Shown here: positions 23,010-30,783 of the stretch, in pieces
Layout: each line of letters begins with the position of its first letter
Position numbering within the stretch: the stretch's first letter is position 1
Assembly (NCBI GenBank): GCA_039193195.1
Contig: JBCCWS010000051.1
Coordinates: 1-43,012, forward strand
DNA from: Pseudomonadota bacterium
GTDB lineage: Bacteria > Pseudomonadota > Gammaproteobacteria > Steroidobacterales > JBCBZW01
DNA length: 43,012 nucleotides
Direction of reading: 5' to 3'
Translations under genes and position numbers: made by a program
The notes under the pieces: model-generated
Told to the model about the DNA's origin: nothing
Database searches by the model: none
The model's input: only the letters and a program-made list of their open reading frames with translations

Positions 23010-24140
23010 ATGGTGGACAAGAAACTTGGAGGCGCCGGCCTACGCGGCCAGAGCGCCGGCGAGACACGCCTGTGCACGGTGGGCCAGAGCGGCACCGGAC
23101 TCACCTACTGCGGCTACGACATCGCCGACCTGGCGGCTCAAGCCACCTTCGAAGAAGTGGTTTGGCTGCTCCACCACGATGAGCTTCCCACCCAGACCCA
23201 GCTGAGCGCCTATCGCGAACATTTGCAGTCGATGCAGGAACTGCCGCGCCGCCTCCTGGAAGTGCTGGAGCGCATCCCCCCGGAAGCCCATCCGATGGAT
23301 GTCATGCGCACGGGCTGCAGCATGCTCGGCAACCTAGAGCCCGAGCTGAGCTTTCAGGACCAGCACGCGGTGACCGATCGCCTGCTCGCCGCATTCCCGG
23401 GGATCATCACCTACTGGTGGCGCTACGCACAGCACGGCGAGCGCATCGACACGCGCTCCGAGCAACCGACCATCGCCGGTCACTTCCTTCACCTACTCAC
23501 CGGACAACCACCCTCGGCAATGCACCAGCGCGTGATGGACGTGTCCCTAATCCTGTACGCCGAGCACGAATTCAACGCCTCCACCTTCACGGCGCGCGTA
23601 TGCGCGTCGACGCTCTCGGACATGCACTCGTGTGTCACGGGCGCCATCGGCTCCCTTCGCGGGCCGCTGCACGGTGGCGCGAACGAGGCCGCGATGGCCC
23701 TGATCGAGCGCTTCGATTCTCCCGAGCAGGCCGTGGACGAGGTCAAGGGGATGCTCGAGCGCAAAGAGAAGATCATGGGGTTCGGTCACGCCGTGTACCG
23801 CGAATTCGATCCCCGCAACCCGATTATCAAAGACTGGTCAGAGAAGCTTGCCAAGGGTTCGCCCGAGAGGGAGCAGATGTTTCACGTGGCGGACGCCATC
23901 GCCAAGCTGATGTGGGATGAGAAGAAGCTGTTCCCGAATGCGGACTTCTTCCACGCCCCGTCCTACCACTTCCTAGGCATTCCGACGCCCTTGTTCACAC
24001 CGATCTTCGTGTGCTCTCGCACCAGCGGCTGGACAGCCCATGTGATCGAGCAGCGTGCGAACAACCGCATCATCCGCCCAAGTGCAGACTACACGGGCGC
24101 CGAAGCGCGCGCGTACACACCGATCGAGCAGCGCGGCTGA
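23010..24140 (+). CDS. prpC: 2-Methylcitrate synthase
   Basis: 376 aa behind GGAGGAGG. It condenses propionyl-CoA with oxaloacetate to 2-methylcitrate. The citrate synthase fold is shown by the active-site region GFGHAVYREFDPR and the C-terminal TSGWTAHVIEQRANNRIIRP. Its shortness (about 375 rather than 430 aa) and pairing with prpB point to methylcitrate rather than citrate synthase, although such enzymes often do both. Confidence 0.94.
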   Translation: MVDKKLGGAGLRGQSAGETRLCTVGQSGTGLTYCGYDIADLAAQATFEEVVWLLHHDELPTQTQLSAYREHLQSMQELPRRLLEVLERIPPEAHPMDVMRTGCSMLGNLEPELSFQDQHAVTDRLLAAFPGIITYWWRYAQHGERIDTRSEQPTIAGHFLHLLTGQPPSAMHQRVMDVSLILYAEHEFNASTFTARVCASTLSDMHSCVTGAIGSLRGPLHGGANEAAMALIERFDSPEQAVDEVKGMLERKEKIMGFGHAVYREFDPRNPIIKDWSEKLAKGSPEREQMFHVADAIAKLMWDEKKLFPNADFFHAPSYHFLGIPTPLFTPIFVCSRTSGWTAHVIEQRANNRIIRPSADYTGAEARAYTPIEQRG

Positions 24141-24401
24141 TTCACAAACGCCGAGCTCTGCCAGATCTCCCCTACCGACCGGGCAGCGTGCGCGCTGCTC
24201 GGCGCCTAAGCGCCTGCCGGCGCGACCCGGCCACTCGCCCCACGTGCCCTAGCATGCCCTAGTTGATTGATTAGTTTCCGAGCGAGAAAACGGATGAGTC
24301 GAGCGACACTTCTCTGCGCTATCGTTGGTAGCTCCTGTGCCAGCCGCCCTAGCCGGCGCGCCGCCAAGCGCAAGGGGCTGTTCACGAGCGGCGGCCTGCG
24401 A

Positions 24402-24734
24402 TCAGTACCGATAGCCGTAGCGAAACCGACGTGAGCGGAAGCTGTAAGGGCGGTAATCATAGTAGTGATAGTTGGGCCGGTATCCGTAGCCTCGTCGCAG
24501 GCCGTGGCGTGACGAGTAGAGGTAGCGCTGGCCACGCAAGAAACGCCGGTCGCTTCGGCGCAGGCTGCGCCTGCTGGTGCGATGGTGAACTTGCGCGAGA
24601 TGCGCATACTGCCCGTCTTGGATGGCGACGGCAGGCGTTGCTAGCGTTGAGTCCGCGTTGGCTGCACCCGCAGCAAAGAAAGACGCTAACAGAGCCAAAC
24701 AAAGCGGCTTAAGCGGGATCGTCACTCGAGTCAC
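24402..24734 (-). CDS. Small exported Arg/Tyr-rich protein
   Basis: 110 aa from a GTG start with GGAG 7-8 nt upstream. The signal peptide has a hydrophobic LCLALLASFFAAGAA core, with likely cleavage after ANA. The mature protein is dominated by Arg, Tyr, Ser and Gly (RYLYSSRHGLRRGYGY, DYRPYSFRSRRFRYGYRY). No named family is recognised; similar low-complexity exported proteins occur in other proteobacteria. It may bind anionic envelope polymers, but that is a guess. Confidence 0.6.
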   Translation of the reverse strand: MTRVTIPLKPLCLALLASFFAAGAANADSTLATPAVAIQDGQYAHLAQVHHRTSRRSLRRSDRRFLRGQRYLYSSRHGLRRGYGYRPNYHYYDYRPYSFRSRRFRYGYRY

Positions 24735-25280
24735 TTCGGTCTCCTTCGGGTAGGCGATGCCTGGGTTGCATACACCGCAAGTTGACTGGCGCCTGCAGGG
24801 GGTTACGCACTGCCCCAGCCGTGATCGTTTCGTGAACTAAGGGATTCGATCGCACGCGCTAGGCCCTCGACCGCCTGCGGTGGAACCGGCCGCTTGACGC
24901 CGAAGACGACGGGCGCGCAGTTCACGTCAAAGATTTAGGCCTCTGATTACACGAAACAAATCGCCATTCGCGCCCATTCAGTAGTACCATCGGTGTCACG
25001 CACGGTAGACACGAGGACCCCCACAGGGGGGTCGGGCCAGAGTGACAGCGATAACTGAGCCATCCAGCCGCCCGCGGTGGATGCGAGAGCGCCCGGTACG
25101 GCATCGGGTATCCCCGGCTACCGGGCACAGACGCACCGGTGATCTGCGGCCCCGACAGGCGCCGTCTGGACGTGCCCCTAACGCTCACCGGGTGAAACCG
25201 GAAGTGGCCGCGATACGTAAGCCTGCATATCACTTTGGAGCTTCCACGACGCTCGACCCGAAGGAGTGTCCCTAAGGCCT
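24735..25280. other. Long leader region of the lipid operon
   Basis: No gene is supported in these 546 bases. Two hairpins are visible: GACCCCC-ACA-GGGGGTC type (25016-25033) and a nested one at 25091-25126. Promoters could not be placed with confidence. Confidence 0.45.
25091..25126 (+). promoter_or_regulatory. Nested hairpin in leader of lipid operon
   Basis: GCCCGGTA pairs with TACCGGGC, and CGGG pairs with CCCG inside. It ends about 155 nt before the desaturase start and would be in its 5' leader if transcription starts upstream. It could be an RNA control element or a terminator without T-run. Confidence 0.35.
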
Positions 25281-26213
25281 ATGGCGGACCCGGCTTCCCT
25301 AAATCCTGACGCTCGCGAAGCGCTCGTTGTCACGGCGCGCTCGCGGCGCCTCGAACCGGTGGGCGTCGCCCTGATGGTGTTCATGCATCTGGCGGCCTTG
25401 ATCGGCGTTTTCCTCGTCGGCGTGAGTCCCGTGGCCGTGCTGGTCGCGGTGCTGACGTATTCACTGCGCATGTTTGGCATCACCGGCTGGTTCCACCGCT
25501 ACTTCTCCCATCGCAGCTTCAAGACCTCGCGCCCGATGCAGTTCCTGTTCGGACTGATCACCACCGCCGCGGTACAGCGCGGGCCCCTTTGGTGGGCAGC
25601 CCATCACCGCGACCACCACGCGCACACAGACACCCAAGCCGACGCGCATTCGCCAAAGGCCCACGGCTTCGTGTGGAGCCACATCGGCTGGTTTCTCTCA
25701 CCGGAGAACCTGGTCACCCGCGGAGAGCGCATCCAGGATTTCTCCCGCTTCCCCGAACTGCGCTGGCTCGACAAGTGGGACCTGTGGATCTCCGTCGCCT
25801 TCGCCGCGCTGCTTTGGGCGCTCGGCCTCGTGCTGAGCATTGCCGCGCCCGGCCTGGGCACGAGCGCTTGGCAAATGCTCGTATGGGGCTTCTTCGTAAG
25901 CACTACCCTGCTCTACCACGCAACCTACTGCGTCAATTCGATCTGTCACATCTACGGGCGCAGGCGCTACGAGACGGGTGAGGACAGCCGCAACAACTGG
26001 TTCGTGGCGTTGATCACCTTCGGCGAGGGGTGGCACAACAATCACCACAAGTTCCCGCGGTCCGCGCGCCAGGGTCTTCGCTGGTGGGAGATCGACCTCA
26101 CCTATTACGCCCTTTGGGTCATGGCGCGACTCGGGCTAATCTGGGACTTGAAGCCTCCACCACAAGATGCGTTGACCCAGACCATCGCCGCCACCGAAGG
26201 AACCTCGCGTTGA
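25281..26213 (+). CDS. Acyl-CoA/acyl-lipid desaturase
   Basis: A 310-aa membrane di-iron fatty-acid desaturase of the delta-9 type. The three histidine boxes are HRYFSH (72-77), HHRDHH (108-113) and HNNHH (252-256). Hydrophobic segments near 27-63 and 165-210 give the usual membrane hairpins. The ATG at 25281 fits the family start; a GTG at 25266 is possible. First gene of a five-gene operon; its TGA overlaps the TTG of the next gene. It probably supplies the double bond that the later methyltransferases modify. Confidence 0.92.
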   Translation: MADPASLNPDAREALVVTARSRRLEPVGVALMVFMHLAALIGVFLVGVSPVAVLVAVLTYSLRMFGITGWFHRYFSHRSFKTSRPMQFLFGLITTAAVQRGPLWWAAHHRDHHAHTDTQADAHSPKAHGFVWSHIGWFLSPENLVTRGERIQDFSRFPELRWLDKWDLWISVAFAALLWALGLVLSIAAPGLGTSAWQMLVWGFFVSTTLLYHATYCVNSICHIYGRRRYETGEDSRNNWFVALITFGEGWHNNHHKFPRSARQGLRWWEIDLTYYALWVMARLGLIWDLKPPPQDALTQTIAATEGTSR

Positions 26214-27487
26214 GGATCGCCATCGTTGGCAGCGGTATCTCGGGGCTCACCGCCGCCCACTGCCTGCACCCGCACCACGAGGTGACGGTCTTCGAACGAG
26301 ACCCGAGGATCGGCGGCCACACGAACACGGTGGAAGTCGATATCGGTGGTCAGCTATGGCCCGTAGACACCGGGTTCATCGTCTTCAACGACTGGACTTA
26401 TCCCGCCTTTAGCACCCTCATCCGTCATCTGGACGTGCCCTCGCGAGCGGCCGAGATGAGCTTCAGCGTGCGCTGTGATCGAACCAGGCGCGAGTACAAG
26501 GGCGATCAGACAAGCGATCTGTTCATCCAAAAGCGCAATGTGCTCCAGCCATCCTTCTGGCAGATGGTGCGCGACATCCTGCGCTTTAATGCCGAGGCGC
26601 CTCGGCTGCTCCAGTCCCTCTCCCAGGAGCAAACCCTGGGGGACTTCCTAGCCCAGCATCGCTACTCGAAGACCTTCATCGAGCACTACGTTGTGCCCAT
26701 GGGCGCGGCCATCTGGTCTGCCCAGCCCGACGCGATGGGCGAGTTTGGCGCCGCCTTCTTCATCCGCTTCCTGCGCAACCACGGCATGCTGAACCCAGAG
26801 CGCCGACGCTTCTGGCGGACGATCGTTGGCGGCTCCCACACCTACGCCAAGGCCCTAAGCGCCCCCCTGGCCAAGCGCATCCACACCGGCAACGCAGTGA
26901 TGCGGGTGCAACGCACGGAAGCGGGCGTGGCCCTCACCCTGGAAGACGGGCACACCGCAATGTTTGACCATGTCTTTATGGCTTGCCACAGCGATCAGGC
27001 CTTGGGCCTGCTGGCGGACCCGAGCCCCCTGGAGCGCGAGACGCTGGAGGCTATCCGCTACCAGTCCAATGAGGCCGTGCTGCATACGGACGCATCCGTG
27101 CTGCCCAAGCGCACTGGCGCTTGGGCGTCTTGGAACTACCACATCCCGCGCGCAGCGCAGGACCGCGTGGCGGTGACTTACTACATGAATCGCCTGCAGG
27201 GCTTGCGCGCGCCCGTGCCATTCTGCGTCACGCTGAACGACGCGGGGCAAATCGATCAGAATAAGGTGATCGAGCGCATCGAGTATGCCCACCCTGTGCT
27301 CGACGCTCGAGCCGACGCAGCCAAGACCAAGGCCCAACAGCTCGACGGCACGCCCCGCACCTCCTATTGCGGCGCCTATTGGCGAAACGGATTTCACGAG
27401 GACGGCGTGCGCAGTGCGCTCGACGCCGTCCACGCATTCAGGGAACGACACTGCGATGAAGAGCGCGCTCTACCAAGGGTGGGTTAA
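26210..27487 (+). CDS. FAD-dependent amine-oxidase-like oxidoreductase
   Basis: 425 aa from a TTG start overlapping the desaturase stop (TTGA), with AAGGAA 7-8 nt upstream; the longer open frame is antisense-like filler. The Rossmann FAD motif is IAIVGSGISGL at the very start, followed by GGHTNTVEV typical of NAD(P)-binding Rossmann/amine oxidase flavoproteins. Members of this family are regularly encoded beside DUF1365 and cyclopropane synthase genes and are thought to act on unsaturated or methylated fatty acids. Overlaps the next gene by about 30 bp. Confidence 0.88.
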   Translation: MRIAIVGSGISGLTAAHCLHPHHEVTVFERDPRIGGHTNTVEVDIGGQLWPVDTGFIVFNDWTYPAFSTLIRHLDVPSRAAEMSFSVRCDRTRREYKGDQTSDLFIQKRNVLQPSFWQMVRDILRFNAEAPRLLQSLSQEQTLGDFLAQHRYSKTFIEHYVVPMGAAIWSAQPDAMGEFGAAFFIRFLRNHGMLNPERRRFWRTIVGGSHTYAKALSAPLAKRIHTGNAVMRVQRTEAGVALTLEDGHTAMFDHVFMACHSDQALGLLADPSPLERETLEAIRYQSNEAVLHTDASVLPKRTGAWASWNYHIPRAAQDRVAVTYYMNRLQGLRAPVPFCVTLNDAGQIDQNKVIERIEYAHPVLDARADAAKTKAQQLDGTPRTSYCGAYWRNGFHEDGVRSALDAVHAFRERHCDEERALPRVG

Positions 27488-28247
27488 GCATCGACGCCAT
27501 GCGCCGCGTACGCACGCGTTCCGCTACGGTCTGTTCATGGTGCTACTCGATCTGGACGAACTTCCGAATGCCTTCGACGGCCTGCCCGGGTGGTCCGCCC
27601 GCGGCCCAGCCCTCGCCTGGTTTCGTCGCGCCGACCACTGTGGTGATGCAGAAGTACCTCTGCGCGAGACGATCGAGCGACTGGTAGGGCAAAGCCTCGG
27701 TCGCCCCCTGCGAGGGCCGATCAGACTGCTCACACACCTACGCTACTTCGGCTACTGCTTCAATCCTATCAGCTGCTACTACTGCTACGACGAAGACGAT
27801 CGGCTAGACGTGGTGGTAGCCGAAGTCAACAACACCTGGGGCCAACGCCATTGCTACGTGCTAGACGTGGCCGAGGCGACTGCTCATCCGGGTGGCTGGT
27901 GGCACTGGGAAACCCCGAAGCAACTGCACGTCTCCCCCTTCATGCCTATCGATCTCGACTACCAGTGGCGCTTTCGCGATCCCGCCGAGAGCCTCGGCCT
28001 ACACATGCAGAATCGCCCCGCCAGCCAGGAGGGCGCCGGGGCACCCCTATTCGACGCATCGCTCATGCTAGAGCGACGAGCGCTCAACGCGCGCAGCGCC
28101 CTGGCCGCACTCCTTCGATTCCCGCTGATGACCGTGAAGGTGATCGGGTCCATTCACTTTGAAGCGCTGAAGCTGTGGCTCAAGCGCACGCCGCTCTTCC
28201 CCGATCCACACATCGGGCGACGTAAGGAAACGCCGGAGATCCGCTGA
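27456..28247 (+). CDS. DUF1365 family protein
   Basis: 263 aa starting MKSALYQGWVKHRRHAPRTHAFRY, the characteristic DUF1365 opening (Y-x-G-x-V-x-H-x-R). The conserved RLLTHLRYFGYCFNPISCYYCYD and FMPIDLDYQWRF also fit. No biochemical activity is established for the family. It overlaps the 3' end of the flavoprotein gene and its TGA overlaps the ATG of the next gene (TGATG), so coupling is tight. Consistent neighbours imply a role in fatty-acid modification. Confidence 0.88.
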   Translation: MKSALYQGWVKHRRHAPRTHAFRYGLFMVLLDLDELPNAFDGLPGWSARGPALAWFRRADHCGDAEVPLRETIERLVGQSLGRPLRGPIRLLTHLRYFGYCFNPISCYYCYDEDDRLDVVVAEVNNTWGQRHCYVLDVAEATAHPGGWWHWETPKQLHVSPFMPIDLDYQWRFRDPAESLGLHMQNRPASQEGAGAPLFDASLMLERRALNARSALAALLRFPLMTVKVIGSIHFEALKLWLKRTPLFPDPHIGRRKETPEIR

Positions 28248-29563
28248 TGACTGAACACGATCGACCGACCCTCGAGTCAGCACGATCTATTTCCGCCGCC
28301 CGGGCCCGCGGCGGCATGATCGCGCGCTTCTGCCGCCGCGCGATCTTCGAGCAGCTTTCGGCGCTGACCCGCGGTTGCATCACAATCGAGGAGGCCGGCG
28401 AGCACCGCGTGTTCGGCGATCCGCAGACTGAGCAGAAGGCGCACGTTCGCGTGCTCGACCCGGGCCTGTGGTCGGCAGCAGCGAGCGGCAGCGTCGGCCT
28501 CGGCGAGGCCTACATGAACGGACTGGTGGAGGTGGATGACCTCACCCAACTCATCCGCATCTGCGCGAGCAACGAGGAGCTGGCCACTACCTATGATTTT
28601 CGTTGGTCAGGCATCGTCGAGCCCGCGCGGCGCCTGCTCTACTGGCTAGACCGCAACACTCGCAGGGGAAGCCAGCGCAACATCGCTCGCCACTATGACC
28701 TTGGCAACGAGCTGTTCCAGCACTTCCTCGATCCCACCATGATGTACTCCTGCGGCGTATTCCCCACGCCCGAGAGTTCGATGGAGGAAGCTTCGCGGGC
28801 CAAGCTCGACCTGATCTGCCGCAAGGCCGACCTTCGCCCAGGTGCCCATGTGCTGGAGGTTGGCACGGGCTGGGGTGGCTTCGCGATCCACGCTGCCAAG
28901 TATTTTGGCTGCCGGGTGACCACCACCACGATTTCCCAGGAACAGCATCGCTTCGCTTGCGAGCGGGTCAAAGCGCAGGGCCTCGAAGATCGCATCGAAG
29001 TGCTCCTCGAAGACTACCGCGACCTCGAGGGAGAGTACGACCGGATCGTCTCCATCGAGATGGTCGAGGCCGTCGGGCACCAATACCTCGGCAAGTTCTT
29101 CCAAGTGTGTGCCGCGCGCCTCAAGCCAGATGGGGTGATGGTGATGCAGGCGATCACTATCCGCGACCGCGAGTACGACCGAGCACGGCGCACCGTGGAC
29201 TTCATCAAGCGCTACATCTTCCCCGGCAGCTTCCTACCCTCGATCGAGGAGATTAGCCGCCGCGTGCGAGAGTCCTCGGACCTGACGATTTTCCACGTGG
29301 AGGACATCGGCTTGCACTACGCCCGCACCTTGCAGCTGTGGCGTGAACGCTTCGAGGAGAACGCGCAGACGATCCGCCGTCTCGGCTACGACGAGCGCTT
29401 TATGCGCATGTGGCGATTCTACCTGTGCTACTGCGAGGCTGGCTTCCTCGAGCGCCGCATCAGTGACGTGCACATGATTTTCCACAAGCCTGCGGCTCGA
29501 TTCGAATGGCCCACGCTTGTGCAGACCCAACGATCCATCAGCGCCCTCCCGACCACTCCCTGA
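28247..29563 (+). CDS. Cyclopropane-fatty-acyl-phospholipid synthase family
   Basis: 438 aa. SAM-dependent methyltransferase of the CFA synthase family, which transfers a methyl or methylene group to the double bond of lipid acyl chains. The N-terminal lipid-binding-like domain precedes RNIARHYDLGNELFQHFLD, a family hallmark. The SAM motif is VLEVGTGWGGFAIHAA. Later come IVSIEMVEAVG and YIFPGSFLPS, both family signatures. Length is in the normal range. A second methyltransferase of the same superfamily follows after about 10 bp. Confidence 0.92.
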   Translation: MTEHDRPTLESARSISAARARGGMIARFCRRAIFEQLSALTRGCITIEEAGEHRVFGDPQTEQKAHVRVLDPGLWSAAASGSVGLGEAYMNGLVEVDDLTQLIRICASNEELATTYDFRWSGIVEPARRLLYWLDRNTRRGSQRNIARHYDLGNELFQHFLDPTMMYSCGVFPTPESSMEEASRAKLDLICRKADLRPGAHVLEVGTGWGGFAIHAAKYFGCRVTTTTISQEQHRFACERVKAQGLEDRIEVLLEDYRDLEGEYDRIVSIEMVEAVGHQYLGKFFQVCAARLKPDGVMVMQAITIRDREYDRARRTVDFIKRYIFPGSFLPSIEEISRRVRESSDLTIFHVEDIGLHYARTLQLWRERFEENAQTIRRLGYDERFMRMWRFYLCYCEAGFLERRISDVHMIFHKPAARFEWPTLVQTQRSISALPTTP

Positions 29564-29575
29564 GGAGCACGTGAC

Positions 29576-30610
29576 GTGAACGGAATCGATCTGGCTGAAC
29601 GCGGCGTCCTGCCCGACTTCCTGATCCGCTTCGGTATCTGGCAGGCGAACCGCCAGCGCCTGCACACGGAAACCGTGCGCAGCGTGGAGCGCCAGTTCGA
29701 GCGCTACCAGGAGCGGATCGAAGCGCTGCGCTCAAGTCCCGTAGCGATAAACACAGACCGCGCAAACGAACAGCACTATGAGGTGCCTGCCGCCTTCTTC
29801 CAGCAAGTGCTGGGAAAGAACCTCAAGTACAGCTCCTGCTACTGGCCGAGCGGCGTCGGTGATCTCGACAGCGCGGAAGACGCCATGCTCGAACTCACCT
29901 GCGAACGCGCCCAGCTGCAGGACGGGGATCGTGTCTTGGAGCTTGGCTGCGGCTGGGGCTCAATTACCCTGTGGATGGCGTCCCATTATCCGAACGCGAA
30001 GATCACCGCGGTCTCAAACTCCGCCAGCCAGCGCCGGTTTATCTTGGACCAGGCCGCCCTGCGCAAGCTCGACAACGTGGAGGTGATTACCTGCGACGTA
30101 AACGACTTCGACACACAGGAGCGCTTCGACAGAGCCATCTCGATCGAGATGTTCGAGCACGTGCGCAACTACAAGATCCTCACTTCGCGCATCCACGACT
30201 GGCTCAAACCCAGCGGCACGCTCTTCGTGCATATCTTCTGTCACGCCCAGCACCTGTACCCGTTCGTCGACGAAGAGGGGGTGGACGACTGGATGGGCAG
30301 GTATTTCTTCTCCGGCGGCCAGATGCCGGCGGCGGACACGCTGCTGCACTTCCAAGACAAGCTGAAGCTCGACGCCCAATGGCGCGTGAGCGGCGTGCAT
30401 TACCAGAGAACCGCGGAGGCGTGGCTACAGCGTCAGGATAGAAAGAAGCACCTGATCATGCCCGTGCTGCAAGACGTGTACGGCATGGACGAGGCGCCGC
30501 GCTGGTTCCAACGCTGGCGCATGTTCTTCATGGCCTGTGCGGAGACCTTCGGTTACGACAATGGGAGGGAGTGGCTCGTAGGCCACTATCGCTTTCGACG
30601 TCCTGACTAA
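29576..30610 (+). CDS. Second CFA-synthase-type methyltransferase
   Basis: 344 aa from a GTG start behind GAGGAG. SAM-binding VLELGCGWGSITLWMA and ANEQHYEVPAAFFQQVLGKNLKYSS mark the CFA synthase superfamily. It lacks the N-terminal domain of the preceding enzyme and has the YFFSGGQMPAADTLLHFQ region seen in the branch that includes coclaurine-N-methyltransferase-like proteins. It shares the operon with desaturase and flavoprotein, so a lipid substrate is likely; it may perform a second methylation. Confidence 0.88.
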   Translation: MNGIDLAERGVLPDFLIRFGIWQANRQRLHTETVRSVERQFERYQERIEALRSSPVAINTDRANEQHYEVPAAFFQQVLGKNLKYSSCYWPSGVGDLDSAEDAMLELTCERAQLQDGDRVLELGCGWGSITLWMASHYPNAKITAVSNSASQRRFILDQAALRKLDNVEVITCDVNDFDTQERFDRAISIEMFEHVRNYKILTSRIHDWLKPSGTLFVHIFCHAQHLYPFVDEEGVDDWMGRYFFSGGQMPAADTLLHFQDKLKLDAQWRVSGVHYQRTAEAWLQRQDRKKHLIMPVLQDVYGMDEAPRWFQRWRMFFMACAETFGYDNGREWLVGHYRFRRPD

Positions 30611-30639
30611 CCGCGACCGGCCCGAGCGCGTGCTTGACA

Positions 30640-30668
30640 TAGAAAGCTGACCTGAAGTTAACGCACGG
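30640..30668 (+). promoter_or_regulatory. Possible promoter of subtilase gene
   Basis: TTGACA lies near 30640, and GTTAAC, a weak -10, follows about 17 nt later. Only the -35 is convincing. The downstream gene starts at 30784. Confidence 0.3.
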
Positions 30669-30678
30669 CTTATGGGAC

Positions 30679-30734
30679 GGCGCTCACAGGCGCCCCCCGC
30701 GTCAACGGCTGTTGTGGGCGCCCAGCTGAGCGCC
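30679..30734 (+). terminator. Large GC-rich hairpin before subtilase
   Basis: GGCGCTCA (30679-30686) pairs with TGAGCGCC (30727-30734) and GGCGCCC (30689-30695) with GGGCGCC (30716-30722). It lies between the end of the lipid operon and the subtilase. No T-run; it could be a terminator of the former or a leader structure of the latter. Confidence 0.4.
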
Positions 30735-30783
30735 TCATGCTGTGAAATACGCTTCATCACGATTCATTGATGAGAGCATCGCC

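Noticed and set aside
26030-26209. N-terminal extension of the flavoprotein frame
   Set aside because: It overlaps the desaturase gene out of frame and lacks family similarity; the FAD motif starts right after the TTG at 26210.
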